This document shows positions 43,476 to 52,774 of a stretch of DNA of 64,000 nt, in pieces (the stretch's first letter is position 1; the number at the start of each line of letters is the position of its first letter). The position numbers and the translations under genes were made by a program. This DNA is from Cognatiluteimonas lumbrici (GTDB lineage Bacteria; Pseudomonadota; Gammaproteobacteria; Xanthomonadales; Xanthomonadaceae): positions 1,500,207 to 1,564,206 of the forward strand of contig NZ_ML636798.1 of the NCBI RefSeq assembly GCF_006476065.1. Reading direction: 5' to 3'. The notes beneath the pieces were generated by a model, which was not told the origin of the DNA, did not search any database, and was given only the letters and a program-made list of their open reading frames with translations.

Positions 43476-44900
43476 ATGACCACGCCCGAGACCCGCAGCG
43501 GCCGCCGGGCCCGCCTGGAAAAAATACGCGAAGCCGCCCTGCACCGGAAGGTGCTGGCCCGCCATATTCCCGCCGCCTTCAACGGCCGCTGGACCCGCCG
43601 CCAGTGGGCCCACGCCAGCCTGTTCGCGACCATCGGCGTGCTGCTCGCCGCGATCGTCCCCGGCTTCTCGGCACCGTCGGTGGACCTTGTGCACGCGTCC
43701 TCGCACGCGCCGCGCACGACCATGGCGCTGGCGCTGCCGGCGCTGCCGCAGCGCCCCGCCGCCGCGCAGGCGGCCCCGGCCGACTGGAAGATGGTCACCG
43801 TGGAATCGGGGCAGACCCTCGGCGCCGTGTTCCAGCAGCTCGGCCTGCCGACCAGCACCATGCACAAGCTGATCGAGAAACCGGAGATCCGGCGCGAGCT
43901 GGTGCGGCTGCGCCCGGGCGACGTGCTCGCCTTCGACATCGCCCACGACGGCGCCCTGCGCGCGCTGCGCTACGACCGCGACATCACCCACCGCGTGCAG
44001 CTCAGCCTGGTCGGCGACGAGGTCCACGAGCAGGTGATCGAGCGCCCGACCACCACCCGCACCATCGTGGTCAGCGGCGAGGTCGGACGTTCGCTGTTCT
44101 GGTCGGCGCGCAAGCTCGGGCTGCCGGGCCGCACCATCAACCAGCTCACCGACGAGATCTTCCAGTACGACATCGACTTCAACTCCGACGTCGTCGCCAG
44201 CGACCGCTTCAGCGTGGTCGTGGAGCAGATCTGGAGCGAGGGCGAACTGCTGCGCACCGGCGACATCCAGGCCGCCACCTTCACCGTGCGCGGCAAGCCG
44301 CACACCGCGTTCCGCTTCGAGCACGACGGCAAGACCGAGTACTTCGACGCCGACGGCCGTCCGCTGAAGAAGGCCTTCATCCGCATGCCGGTGCAGTACA
44401 CCCGCATCAGCTCGCGCTTCACCAGCGCGCGCAAGCACCCGGTGCTGGGCCGCACCCGCGCGCACCAGGGCGTGGACTTCGCCGCGCCCAACGGCACCCC
44501 GATCATGGCCGCCGGCAACGCGCGGGTCGCCTTCGTCGGCTGGAAGGGTGGCTACGGGCGCACCGTGGTGCTCGACCACGGCCGCGGCTACAGCACGCTG
44601 TACGCGCACATGTCGCGCTTCGCCAAGGTCCGCGCCGGACAGCGCATCAGCCAGGGCACGACCATCGGCTACGTCGGTTCCAGCGGCCTGGCCACCGGCC
44701 CGCACCTGCACTACGAATTCCGCGTCAACGGCGTGCACCGCAACCCGCTGGCGGTGACCATGCCGCCGCCGGAGCCGCTGCGCGGCAAGGTGCTGGCAGA
44801 GTTCCGCGCCCAGACCAGCAAGGCGCTGGCGCAGATCCGCCAGGTCGAGGACGTGATCTTCGCCAGGGCCGACACCAAAAAGCCCGCCGACAAGGCCTGA
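43476..44900 (+). CDS. M23 family peptidoglycan endopeptidase (MepM-like)
   Basis: A 474-residue cell-wall hydrolase. An N-terminal cytoplasmic stretch and one transmembrane anchor (ASLFATIGVLLAAIVPG) precede an OapA/LysM-like region (VTVESGQTLGAVFQQLGLP) and the M23 domain with zinc ligands in HQGVDFAAPNGTP and GPHLHYEFRVNG, so unlike EnvC it should be active. The layout matches MepM/YebA, a DD-endopeptidase for cell-wall growth. ATG 43476. It is followed by anmK, an anhydromuropeptide-recycling gene. Confidence 0.92.
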   Translation: MTTPETRSGRRARLEKIREAALHRKVLARHIPAAFNGRWTRRQWAHASLFATIGVLLAAIVPGFSAPSVDLVHASSHAPRTTMALALPALPQRPAAAQAAPADWKMVTVESGQTLGAVFQQLGLPTSTMHKLIEKPEIRRELVRLRPGDVLAFDIAHDGALRALRYDRDITHRVQLSLVGDEVHEQVIERPTTTRTIVVSGEVGRSLFWSARKLGLPGRTINQLTDEIFQYDIDFNSDVVASDRFSVVVEQIWSEGELLRTGDIQAATFTVRGKPHTAFRFEHDGKTEYFDADGRPLKKAFIRMPVQYTRISSRFTSARKHPVLGRTRAHQGVDFAAPNGTPIMAAGNARVAFVGWKGGYGRTVVLDHGRGYSTLYAHMSRFAKVRAGQRISQGTTIGYVGSSGLATGPHLHYEFRVNGVHRNPLAVTMPPPEPLRGKVLAEFRAQTSKALAQIRQVEDVIFARADTKKPADKA

Positions 44901-44913
44901 CATCGCCCCATCC

Positions 44914-44962
44914 TTGTGGGAGCGGCCCTTGGCCGCGATCGCGCGCAAGGCGCGCTCCCACA
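44914..44962. repeat. GTGG-type double hairpin repeat, copy 2 (inverted)
   Basis: A 49-bp element identical to the reverse complement of the copy at 39271-39320, starting TTGTGGGAGCGGCC. It ends 16 bp before the anmK start codon. Confidence 0.85.
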
Positions 44963-44978
44963 TGGGTATCCTCCCGGC

Positions 44979-46091
44979 ATGCCAACCCTCTTCCTCGGGC
45001 TGATCTCGGGCACCAGCGCCGACGGCATAGACGCCGCGCTGGTCGAGCTGGACGACACCGACCGCAGCCGCTGCCGCCTGCTCGCCGGCCGCACCTTCCC
45101 CTGGGACCCCGACCTGCGCGCGACCCTGGTCGCCCTCGGGCAGGGCGGCGAGCCCGGTTCGCTGGACGAGCTCGGCGAGCTCGACGCGCGCGTCGCCATC
45201 GCCTTCGCCGAGGCCGCCAACGCGCTGCTGCGCGGGGCCGGCGTCGCCGCGTCCCGGGTCGCGGCCATCGGCTCGCACGGCCAGACCGTGCGCCACCGCC
45301 CGCACGCGACGTACCCGTTCACGATGCAGATCGGCAACGGCAGCCGCATCGCCGAACTGACCGGGATCACCACCGTGTCCGACCTGCGCAGCCGCGACAT
45401 CGCCGCCGGCGGCCACGGCGCGCCGCTGCTGCCGGCGCTGCACGCCGCGCTGCTGGCCAACGGCGACGAGCCGCGTGCGGTGCTCAACCTGGGCGGCATC
45501 GCCAACCTGACCTTGCTGCCGGCACCCGCCGGCAGCGTGCGCGGCTTCGACTGCGGCCCCGCGAACGCGCTGCTGGACGCGTGGTGCGAGCGCCACACCG
45601 GCGAGTGCTACGACGCCGACGGCCGCTGGGCCGCGAGCGGGCGCGTGGACGAGGCGCTGCTGCGGCGCCTGCTGGATGAACCGTGGTTCGCGATGCCGCC
45701 GCCCAAGAGCAGCGGCCGCGAGCAGTTCCACCTCGGCTGGCTGGCGAGACGCCTCTCCGGCGACGAGGCCGCCGCCGATGTGCAGCGCACGCTTCTCGAG
45801 TTGACCGCGGCCAGCGCCGCCGCGGCGTTGCTGGCGCAGCAACCCGGCACCCGCCGCCTGCTCGCCTGCGGCGGCGGCGTGCATAACCCGCTGCTGATGC
45901 AGCGCATCGCCGCGCGCCTGTCTGGCGTGCAGGTCGAATCCACGGCCGCGCACGGCGTAGACCCGGACTTCGTGGAAGCGATGGGCTTCGCCTGGCTGGC
46001 GCGCGAAACCCTGGCCGGACGCCCCGGCAACCTCCCCGCCGTCACCGGCGCCACCGGCCCCCGCATCCTCGGCGCCATCCACCCCGCCTGA
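44979..46091 (+). CDS. anmK: anhydro-N-acetylmuramic acid kinase
   Basis: Phosphorylates and opens 1,6-anhydroMurNAc, the sugar released by lytic transglycosylases, so it can be recycled. The 370-residue protein has [15 protein letters not shown] at the N-terminus, [22 protein letters not shown] and [11 protein letters not shown], all AnmK signatures. ATG 44979 is chosen; the longer frame is encoded by the preceding repeat. With slt and an AmpG-like permease in this window it outlines a murein-recycling theme. Confidence 0.95.
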   Translation: MPTLFLGLISGTSADGIDAALVELDDTDRSRCRLLAGRTFPWDPDLRATLVALGQGGEPGSLDELGELDARVAIAFAEAANALLRGAGVAASRVAAIGSHGQTVRHRPHATYPFTMQIGNGSRIAELTGITTVSDLRSRDIAAGGHGAPLLPALHAALLANGDEPRAVLNLGGIANLTLLPAPAGSVRGFDCGPANALLDAWCERHTGECYDADGRWAASGRVDEALLRRLLDEPWFAMPPPKSSGREQFHLGWLARRLSGDEAAADVQRTLLELTAASAAAALLAQQPGTRRLLACGGGVHNPLLMQRIAARLSGVQVESTAAHGVDPDFVEAMGFAWLARETLAGRPGNLPAVTGATGPRILGAIHPA

Positions 46092-46102
46092 AAGAGCTTT
46101 TC

Positions 46103-46213
46103 AGCCACAGATTTCACAGATAAAAAAGGATTTGTTCTGCGGCGTCCGAGCTTCAGCGGGAAAGCGAAGACTCCGCGCAGCCAATCCTTTTCAATCTGTG
46201 GAATCTGTGGCTA
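46103..46213. repeat. 111-bp element with terminal inverted repeats, copy A
   Basis: Ends AGCCACAGATTTCACAGAT and its near-perfect inverse extend about 30 bp inward (to AAGGATT/AATCC). The centre is unrelated to copy B at 58013. It lies between convergent anmK and the small RHH-like gene; its right end TAGCC on the minus strand provides that gene's TAG stop. MITE- or BIME-like; no flanking target duplication is visible. Confidence 0.8.
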
Positions 46214-46483
46214 AACGTCATCTTCCCCCGGAGGAGGAGGGCCGGCCTTGCCGATGGCGGCGAAGGCGGAGTCGGGGATCTGCTCGAGGGCGGCGATGGC
46301 TTCCTTGAGGACGTCGGCCTCGTCGGCCTCCAGCTTGGCCGCGGACTCGGTCTCGAGCGCGAGCAGTCCGCGCTCGATCGCCTCCACCAGCACCTGCTCC
46401 GGCGACAGGCCGCGCACCTGCGCCAGCCGCTGCAGGCGCCCGGCGACCACCGGGTCCAGCCCTTCCAGCGTCGTTGCGGTCAT
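46211..46483 (-). CDS. small RHH-like protein coupled to ampG
   Basis: A 90-residue acidic protein. Its N-terminal part (LDPVVAGRLQRLAQVRGLSPEQVLVEAIERGL, in two pieces VAGRLQRLAQVRGLS and EQVLVEAIERGLL) resembles the ribbon-helix-helix fold of CopG-like repressors and antitoxins; the tail is Pro/Glu/Asp-rich. ATG 46483 overlaps the AmpG-like stop by ATGA. No toxin gene is next to it. Function unknown; the RHH reading is a pattern impression only. Confidence 0.6.
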   Translation of the reverse strand: MTATTLEGLDPVVAGRLQRLAQVRGLSPEQVLVEAIERGLLALETESAAKLEADEADVLKEAIAALEQIPDSAFAAIGKAGPPPPGEDDV

Positions 46484-47793
46484 CGTGCTTCCCCTCCCGC
46501 CGCGTCGTCGACGCGGACGCGGCCCCACAACCATGCCAGCAACAGCAGGGTGGGCACCACTGTCAGCGCGCTCAGGGTGAAGAAGGTCGCATAGGAGGTG
46601 GCCTCGACGAAATACCCCGACACGCCGCCCGCGAACTTGCCCGGCAGGTTCGCCAGCGAGACCAGCAGCGCGAACTGGGTGGCGGTGAAGTTGCGGTCGG
46701 TCAGCGCGGACATGAATGCGATCAGCACCACCCCGGCGAAGCCGAGGAACAGGTTGTCGGCACTGATCGCGGCGTAGAACGCCCAGAGCTGGCCCGGGTT
46801 CCAGGCCATCAGCAGGAACGCCAGGTTGGACAGCGCAACGCCCAGGGCCGCGACCAGCAGCATCCGGCGCACGCCGAACGCGGCCACCGCGACACCACCC
46901 AGGAACGCGCCGGCGATGCCCATCCAGATGCCGTAGACCTTCGACACGGTGGCGATGTCGGCCTTGCTGAAGCCCGAGTCGAGGTAGAACGGCCCGGCCA
47001 TCACCCCGATCACCTGGTCCGGGAACTTGAACAGGCCGACGAACAGCAGCAGCACCAGCCCGAGCGCCACCCCGTTGTTGCGGAAGTAGCTGGCGAAGGG
47101 CTGCCAGAAGGCGCCGAGGAAATCGATCCGGCGCTCGACCGTCGCCGCCCGCGCCTCCGGCTCCCTGGCCAGCAGCGTTGCCGCCACCGGGATCAGCATC
47201 AGTGCCGCCATCCACAGGTAGGACGGCCGCCAGCCCTGGAACTCGGCGATGTACAGCGCGCCGGCGCCGCCGACGATCAGGCCGAAGCGGTAACCCAGGG
47301 TGTAGGTCGCCGCCAGCGCCGCCTGCGCAGAGGCCGGTGCGACCTCGATGCGGTACGCGTCCACCACCGAGTCCTGGGTCGCGCCGGCAAACGAACCCAC
47401 CAGCACCCAGCAGACCAGCGCGGTGACGTCCATCTCCGGACGCGTGAGCGCCAGCGCAGCCAGGCTGGCGCCGACCAGCAGCTGCGACACCAGCAGCCAC
47501 GAGCGCCGGCGTCCGAGGAACGCGGTCAGCGGGAACGGGAAGCGGTCGATCAGCGGCGCCCACAGGAACTTGAGCAGGTAGAAGAAGCTGGCCAGGCTGA
47601 TCAGGCCGATGCTGCCCAGGTCCAGGCCGACGTCGCGCAGCCGCGTGGACAGCGTCATCGAGGCGATCAGCAGGAACGGCAGGCCGGAGCCGAACCCGAA
47701 CACCAGCAGCGTGAACGCCGACGGCGTGGCGAACGCGCGCTTGATCCCGGACCAGCCCTTGTACGACACCGCGCCTTCGTTGGTCGCGCTCAC
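46480..47793 (-). CDS. ampG: AmpG-like MFS permease
   Basis: A 437-residue major facilitator with about twelve helices. LIASMTLSTRLRDVGLDLGSIGLIS, FLWAPLIDR and the GATQDSVVDAYRIE stretch are AmpG-type; AmpG imports GlcNAc-anhydroMurNAc muropeptides for recycling. It starts at GTG 47793, overlapping the exonuclease stop as GTGA, and overlaps the next gene as ATGA, so three genes are translationally chained. Specificity for muropeptides is inferred from similarity and from slt and anmK nearby. Confidence 0.85.
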   Translation of the reverse strand: MSATNEGAVSYKGWSGIKRAFATPSAFTLLVFGFGSGLPFLLIASMTLSTRLRDVGLDLGSIGLISLASFFYLLKFLWAPLIDRFPFPLTAFLGRRRSWLLVSQLLVGASLAALALTRPEMDVTALVCWVLVGSFAGATQDSVVDAYRIEVAPASAQAALAATYTLGYRFGLIVGGAGALYIAEFQGWRPSYLWMAALMLIPVAATLLAREPEARAATVERRIDFLGAFWQPFASYFRNNGVALGLVLLLFVGLFKFPDQVIGVMAGPFYLDSGFSKADIATVSKVYGIWMGIAGAFLGGVAVAAFGVRRMLLVAALGVALSNLAFLLMAWNPGQLWAFYAAISADNLFLGFAGVVLIAFMSALTDRNFTATQFALLVSLANLPGKFAGGVSGYFVEATSYATFFTLSALTVVPTLLLLAWLWGRVRVDDAAGGEAR

Positions 47794-48563
47794 AGGGCGT
47801 AGTCCACGGTGTACGGCGCGTGGTCGGAGAAGCGCGGCGTCGGCGCGATCGAGCAGCCGCGCAGGCGCTCGCGCAGCGACGGGGTCACGAACTGGTAGTC
47901 GATGCGCCAGCCGACGTTCTTGGCGCGCGCGGCGCCGCGGTTGCTCCACCAGGTGTAGTCCTGGCCCTCGGGGTTCAGCGCGCGGTACGTATCCACCCAG
48001 CCATGGGTGTCGAAGCACAGGCCGTTGAGCCACTCGCGCTCGGGCGGCAGGCAGCCGGAGTTCTTCTGGTTCGACTTCCAGTTGCGGATGTCGAGCTCGC
48101 TGCGGACGATGTTCCAGTCGCCGCAGAGCACGAAGTCGCGGCCGCTGGCCAGCCACTGGTCGAGGATCGGCCGCAGCCACTCCATGACCTCGAACTTGAA
48201 GCCCTGGCGCAACTCGCCGGAGGAACCGGAGGGGATGTAGAACGAGACCACGCTGAGGTTGCCGAAGCGCGCCTCGATGTAGCGCCCCTCCTCGTCGAAC
48301 GCGTCCCAGCCGAGCGCGGTGCGGATCTCGTCCGGTTCGCGCTTCGAATAGATGGCGACGCCGCTGTAGCCCTTCTTCGTCGTGGCGTCGCGGAACCAGG
48401 CCTTGTACCCGTCGGGAAGGAACTCGGGACCGGCAAGCTGGTGCTCCTGCGCCTTGGTCTCCTGGACCGCGAGCACGTCGACATCCTGCCCGCGGAACCA
48501 GTCGAAGAAGCCCTTGCTCGCGGCCGAGCGCAGGCCGTTCGCGTTGAAGCTGGTGATGCGCAT
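47790..48563 (-). CDS. xth: exodeoxyribonuclease III
   Basis: AP endonuclease and 3'-5' exonuclease for base-excision repair. The 257-residue protein has SFNANGLRSA, the metal ligand in AVQETKAQE (Glu34), CGDWNIVRSELDIRN and the catalytic FSDHAPYTVDYAL at its end, the full ExoIII set. ATG 48563 (MRITSFNANG) is the normal family start. It is divergent from pyrE across 56 bp and heads the xth-ampG-RHH chain. Confidence 0.94.
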   Translation of the reverse strand: MRITSFNANGLRSAASKGFFDWFRGQDVDVLAVQETKAQEHQLAGPEFLPDGYKAWFRDATTKKGYSGVAIYSKREPDEIRTALGWDAFDEEGRYIEARFGNLSVVSFYIPSGSSGELRQGFKFEVMEWLRPILDQWLASGRDFVLCGDWNIVRSELDIRNWKSNQKNSGCLPPEREWLNGLCFDTHGWVDTYRALNPEGQDYTWWSNRGAARAKNVGWRIDYQFVTPSLRERLRGCSIAPTPRFSDHAPYTVDYAL

Positions 48564-48619
48564 GCGACGTCCGGATCCGGGTTGCGGGGATCATAGCAAT
48601 GCGTGGGAGAATGGCGCCC

Positions 48620-49300
48620 ATGCCCGACAAGAGCGCCCTCGAGCATCGCCGCCGGTTCCTGGAGCTCGCCCTGCGCGTCGAGGCCCTGCGCTTCGGCGAA
48701 TTCACGTTGAAGTCGGGCCGCAACAGCCCGTACTTCTTCAATGCCGGCCGCTTCGACTCGGGCGCCGCGCTGGCCACCCTGGCCGGCTGCTACGCCGATG
48801 CCATCGACGCCGCCGGCATCGGCTTCGACCTCCTGTTCGGGCCCGCCTACAAGGGCATCCCGCTGGCCACGGCGCTGGCCTGCGAGTACGCGCGCCGCGG
48901 CCGCGACCTGCCGGTGGCGTTCAACCGCAAGGAAGCCAAGGCCCACGGCGAGGGCGGCAGCCTGATCGGGGCGCCGCTGGCCGGGCGCCGGGTGCTGGTC
49001 GTGGACGACGTGGTCACCGCCGGCACCGCGGTGCGCGAGGCGCTGGCCACCATCACCGCCGCCGGCGGCAGCGTGGCCGCGCTGGCGATCGCGCTCGACC
49101 GCCAGGAGGCGGTGGCCGAAGGCGACCCGCGCTCGGCCACGCAGGCGCTGGCCGAGGACGCGGGCATCGCGGTGGTCGCGGTCGCCGGGCTGGACGACCT
49201 GCTTGCGTTCGCGGGCGAAAGCGGCGAACTTGTCGGCCAACGCGAGCGGCTGCTCGACTACCGCGCGCGGTTTGGTTGCAGGACAGGGGCTGCAGGATGA
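48620..49300 (+). CDS. pyrE: orotate phosphoribosyltransferase
   Basis: Adds orotate to PRPP in pyrimidine synthesis. The 226-residue protein has the orotate-binding FTLKSGRNSPYFFNAG, FGPAYKGIPLATALA and the PRPP loop VLVVDDVVTAGTAVRE. ATG 48620 has GGAG ten bases upstream; ATG 48611 would place that site too near. Its stop overlaps the next gene by ATGA. Confidence 0.95.
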   Translation: MPDKSALEHRRRFLELALRVEALRFGEFTLKSGRNSPYFFNAGRFDSGAALATLAGCYADAIDAAGIGFDLLFGPAYKGIPLATALACEYARRGRDLPVAFNRKEAKAHGEGGSLIGAPLAGRRVLVVDDVVTAGTAVREALATITAAGGSVAALAIALDRQEAVAEGDPRSATQALAEDAGIAVVAVAGLDDLLAFAGESGELVGQRERLLDYRARFGCRTGAAG

Positions 49301-49935
49301 TCAAGCGCATGGCGATCGCGCTGTCGCTGCTGGCGTTCGCCGCCGGCGCGCAGGCGCAGCAGAAGAAGCTGTATTGCTGGGACGACGCCGACGGCAACCG
49401 CATCTGCGGCGACACGCTGCCGCCGGGCGCCACCGACCTCGCGCGCACCGAGATCGACGCGCGCAGCGGGCGCAAGGAAGCCGAGGTGGAACGCGCGCTG
49501 ACCGCGGAGGAACGCGCGCAGGCGGACGCGGCTGCCGCGGCTGCCGCGGCCGAGGCCGCCGCGGAGGCGGAGCGCAAGCGGCGCGACCTGGCGATGGTCG
49601 AGTCGTACGCGAGCGAGGACCAGCTGCGCCGCGCCTACGGCGAGCGCACCGTGCTGGTGGACGAGGGCATCAAGGCCTCGCTGCTGGGCGAGGCGGCGCT
49701 GCGGCGCAGCCTGGTGACGCTGCTCGACCAGGCCAACGCGCTGGAACTGGAGGGCAAGCCGGTGCCGGACAAGCTGCTCTCCGGGCTGCGCGCGCGCCAC
49801 GCCGAACTGCAGAAGCAGCAGCGGATCCTCGCCGACCAGCGCGCCGAGCGCGCCGCGCTCGAGCTGGAGCTGGCCGACGCCGTCGCCCGCTACCGTGCGA
49901 TGAAGAATCCCGACGCCGCGGAACTGGCGCCCTAG
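49297..49935 (+). CDS. DUF4124-like periplasmic protein
   Basis: A 212-residue exported protein with signal peptide ending AQAQ. The start of the mature part, KLYCWDDADGNRICGDTLPP, has the paired cysteines and Asp-Gly-turn of DUF4124-type domains. Then comes an Ala/Glu-rich coiled coil (about 70-105) and a charged helical C-terminus. ATG 49297 is coupled to pyrE through ATGA. Its stop overlaps the end of the convergent mutase gene by four bases (CTAG). Function unknown. Confidence 0.72.
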   Translation: MIKRMAIALSLLAFAAGAQAQQKKLYCWDDADGNRICGDTLPPGATDLARTEIDARSGRKEAEVERALTAEERAQADAAAAAAAAEAAAEAERKRRDLAMVESYASEDQLRRAYGERTVLVDEGIKASLLGEAALRRSLVTLLDQANALELEGKPVPDKLLSGLRARHAELQKQQRILADQRAERAALELELADAVARYRAMKNPDAAELAP

Positions 49936-52298
49936 AACGGAAGCGGCAGCGAGGGCTCGAGGGCGAGCAGCTGCTCGCGGAACTGGCCCTGGATCCGCTC
50001 CAGCGCTTCCTGCGTGTCCGCGTCGAAGCGCATCACCAGCACCGGCGTGGTGTTGGAGGCGCGCACCAGGCCCCAGCCGTCCGGCCAGTCCACGCGCAGG
50101 CCGTCGATGGTCGAGGCGCGCGCGCCCTCGAAGCTGGCCGCGGTGCGGAAGCGCTCGACCAAGGCGTGCGGGTCGCCGCCGGGGGCATCCACCTTGATCT
50201 CCGGCGTGGACACGCCCGCGGGCAGCGCCTCGAGCAGCTCGCCCGGCGACTCGGTGCGGCCGGCCACGATCTCCAGCAGCCGCGCGGCCGAGTAGATGCC
50301 GTCGTCGAACCCGTACCAGCGCTCGGCGAAGAAGAAGTGGCCGCTCATCTCGCCGGCGAGTTCGGCCTCGACCTCGCGCATCTTCGACTTGATCAGCGAA
50401 TGCCCGGTCTTCCACATCAGCGGGCTGCCGCCGTGGCGCAGGATGTGGCCCTGCAGCTTGCCGCTGCACTTCACGTCGTAGACGATCACCGCGCCCGGGT
50501 TGCGCTCGAGCACGTCGGCCGCGAACAGCATCAGCAGGCGGTCGGGGAAGATGTTGGCGCCGCTGGGCGTCACCACCCCGAGGCGATCGCCGTCGCCGTC
50601 GAAGGCGATGCCCAGTTCCGCGCCCTCGCGCGCGACGACCTCGATCAGGTCCTGGAGGTTGTGCGGCTCGCTCGGGTCCGGATGGTGGTTCGGGAAGGTG
50701 CCGTCGATCTCGCAGTAGAGCGGGACCACGTCGGCGCCGATCGCCTTGAGCACCTTCGGGCCGATCTCCCCGGCGACGCCGTTGCCGGCGTCCACCACCA
50801 CCTTGATGCGGCGGTCGAGCTGCACGTCGGTGGCGATGCGCGCCACGTAGTCGTCGGCGATGTCGCGCTGCGACAGCGTGCCGCGTGCTTCGGCGGTGTG
50901 CAGGCGGCCGTCGCGGATGCGCTCGTACAGGCCGGTGATCTCGTCGCCCGACAGCGTGGTGCCGCCGACCATGATCTTGAAGCCGTTGTAGTCCGGCGGG
51001 TTGTGGCTGCCGGTGACGGCGATGCCGCAGCCGGTGCGCAGTTCGTAGGTACCGAAGTACAGCACGGGCGTCGGCACCATGCCGATGTCGATGACGTTGC
51101 GGCCGGCCTTGCGCAGGCCCTCGGTCAGCCCGGCGACCATGTCAGGGCCGGACAGGCGCCCGTCGCGGCCGACCAGGATGTCGGTGGCGCCCTGCTCGTG
51201 CATCAGCGTGCCGACGGCCTGGCCGAGCAGCTCGGCGACGCCGATGTCGAGGGTCTTGCCGACCACGCCGCGCACGTCGTAGGCGCGGAAGATGCCGGGA
51301 TCCACCTTCGGTCCGGCCACGGGCGTGGCCACCGCCGCATCCTCCGCGGGGCCGGCCGCGGTCGCGGCCACGGCCCCGGGCACTACGGGTGCTTCCGCGG
51401 TCGCGGCCGGGGCGTCGACCGCCGCGGGCTGGGCCAGCGCTTCCTGCAGCGTGCGCGGCTGCTCCGGTTCCACGGCTTCCTCTTCGGTGGCCGGCTTGCG
51501 GCGCACGACCACGATCGCCAGCACCGCGAGCAGCGCCAGCACGCCGGCGCCGATGAACGAGGCCTGCGCGCCCAGCCCGAATACGCCGGCGGTCTCGTCC
51601 GGCAGCGAGGCCGCCACCCGCAGGCCGCTGTCGCCGACGGTCACCGACATCGCCTCGGCGGTCTGTGCGAGCGCCGGATCGCCGCGCTCGATCACCGTGT
51701 AGCTGCCCTGGCGCAGCGCGAGGTAGCCCTCGCCCGCGGCGTCGGAGGCCTGCAGCGCGACCGTGACCAGGTCCAGCGGCAGCAGCAGGTAGGCCACGCC
51801 GACCAGTTGTTCGCCGACCTGCGCCGGCGCCGCCAGGGCCAGGTGCAGGCCGTCGTCCTTCACCACGCGCGCCGCGGCACCACCTTCGGCAAGCGCCGCC
51901 TCCATCACCGCGAGGCGGCCGAAGCCGCCCTCGTCGAGCCCGGCGTAGGCCGGATCGAGGTCGGCCGGCAGGATGCTCGCCTGCTCGAGCCGCGGCCAGT
52001 CCTCGCGCAGGCGCGCTTCCGCCGTTCCGGTGTCGCCCGCCGCGAGGGCTGCCTGCACGTCCGCGGAGGCCAGCCGCTCGTCGAGCTTCTGCCGCTGCTG
52101 CGACAGCATGCGCGCGGTGGACTGCGCGGCCAGGTCGCGCGAACGCTCGAGCGCCTGCGCGCGGTCGGCGTCGCGGGCCTGCTGCCAGCCGGTCCAGGCC
52201 AGCCACGCGGCAGCCAGCAGCGTCACCGCCGCGACCAGCGGCAGCAACGGGCGCAGCTGCGCGGCGGAGAGCTTGAGTCGGGGTTTTGCTGCCGTCAT
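49932..52298 (-). CDS. algC: membrane-anchored phosphomannomutase/phosphoglucomutase
   Basis: Supplies mannose-1-P and glucose-1-P for LPS and exopolysaccharide; called XanA in Xanthomonas and AlgC in Pseudomonas. The 788-residue protein has two transmembrane helices (about 17-37 and 247-265) enclosing a periplasmic domain of about 200 residues, an Ala/Pro linker, then the mutase: GIFRAYDVRG 335-344, catalytic Ser431 in TGSHNPP, Mg site DGDGDR 567-572, GEMSGHFFF. The N-terminal part doubles the length of the plain 460-residue enzyme. ATG 52298 with GAGGA upstream. It follows dut-coaB on the minus strand. Confidence 0.9.
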   Translation of the reverse strand: MTAAKPRLKLSAAQLRPLLPLVAAVTLLAAAWLAWTGWQQARDADRAQALERSRDLAAQSTARMLSQQRQKLDERLASADVQAALAAGDTGTAEARLREDWPRLEQASILPADLDPAYAGLDEGGFGRLAVMEAALAEGGAAARVVKDDGLHLALAAPAQVGEQLVGVAYLLLPLDLVTVALQASDAAGEGYLALRQGSYTVIERGDPALAQTAEAMSVTVGDSGLRVAASLPDETAGVFGLGAQASFIGAGVLALLAVLAIVVVRRKPATEEEAVEPEQPRTLQEALAQPAAVDAPAATAEAPVVPGAVAATAAGPAEDAAVATPVAGPKVDPGIFRAYDVRGVVGKTLDIGVAELLGQAVGTLMHEQGATDILVGRDGRLSGPDMVAGLTEGLRKAGRNVIDIGMVPTPVLYFGTYELRTGCGIAVTGSHNPPDYNGFKIMVGGTTLSGDEITGLYERIRDGRLHTAEARGTLSQRDIADDYVARIATDVQLDRRIKVVVDAGNGVAGEIGPKVLKAIGADVVPLYCEIDGTFPNHHPDPSEPHNLQDLIEVVAREGAELGIAFDGDGDRLGVVTPSGANIFPDRLLMLFAADVLERNPGAVIVYDVKCSGKLQGHILRHGGSPLMWKTGHSLIKSKMREVEAELAGEMSGHFFFAERWYGFDDGIYSAARLLEIVAGRTESPGELLEALPAGVSTPEIKVDAPGGDPHALVERFRTAASFEGARASTIDGLRVDWPDGWGLVRASNTTPVLVMRFDADTQEALERIQGQFREQLLALEPSLPLPF

Positions 52299-52315
52299 CG
52301 CCGAGTCCTCGTGGA

Positions 52316-52774
52316 TCAACGCACGCCGGTGTGGCCGAAACCGCCGGCACCGCGCGCGCTTTCCGGGAAAGTATCCACCACCTGCAACGTTGCGCGCACG
52401 ATCGGCAGGACAAGCAGCTGCGCGATGCGGTCGCCGGGCGCGATGGTGAACGCCGCATTGCCGCGGTTCCAGGTGCTCACCATCAGCGGGCCCTGGTAGT
52501 CCGCGTCGATCAGGCCGGTGCCATTGCCCATGACGATGCCGTGGCGGTGGCCGAGGCCGGAGCGCGGCAGCACCAGGGCGCACAACGCCGGGTCGGCGAG
52601 GTGGATCGCCAGACCCGTCGGCACCAGGGCGGCGTCGCCGGGCGCGAGCTCGAGGTCGGCGTCGAGCGCGGCGCGCAGGTCGAGCGCGGCGCTGGCCTCG
52701 GTCGCGTACTCCGGCAGCGGCCACTCGGTGCCCCAGCGTGGATCGAGCAATTTGACCTGCAGCGTTTTCTGCAT
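52316..52774 (-). CDS. dut: dUTP diphosphatase
   Basis: Hydrolyses dUTP to dUMP, keeping uracil out of DNA. The 152-residue homotrimeric-type dUTPase has all five motifs: [46 protein letters not shown] and the terminal [12 protein letters not shown] (usual GFGSTG). ATG 52774 gives [12 protein letters not shown]; a GTG one codon upstream makes a GTGA overlap with coaB. The order coaB/C-dut-mutase is common in gammaproteobacteria. Confidence 0.95.
   Translation of the reverse strand: MQKTLQVKLLDPRWGTEWPLPEYATEASAALDLRAALDADLELAPGDAALVPTGLAIHLADPALCALVLPRSGLGHRHGIVMGNGTGLIDADYQGPLMVSTWNRGNAAFTIAPGDRIAQLLVLPIVRATLQVVDTFPESARGAGGFGHTGVR

Noticed and set aside
46103-46213. Possible CRISPR-like or IS fragment from the CACAGATT repeats
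   Set aside because: Only two inverted arms, no spacer series, no transposase and no target-site duplication visible; kept as a repeat element only.
49203-52499. A 1098-codon plus-strand frame
   Set aside because: Antisense to the phosphomannomutase/phosphoglucomutase gene, with no recognisable motif.
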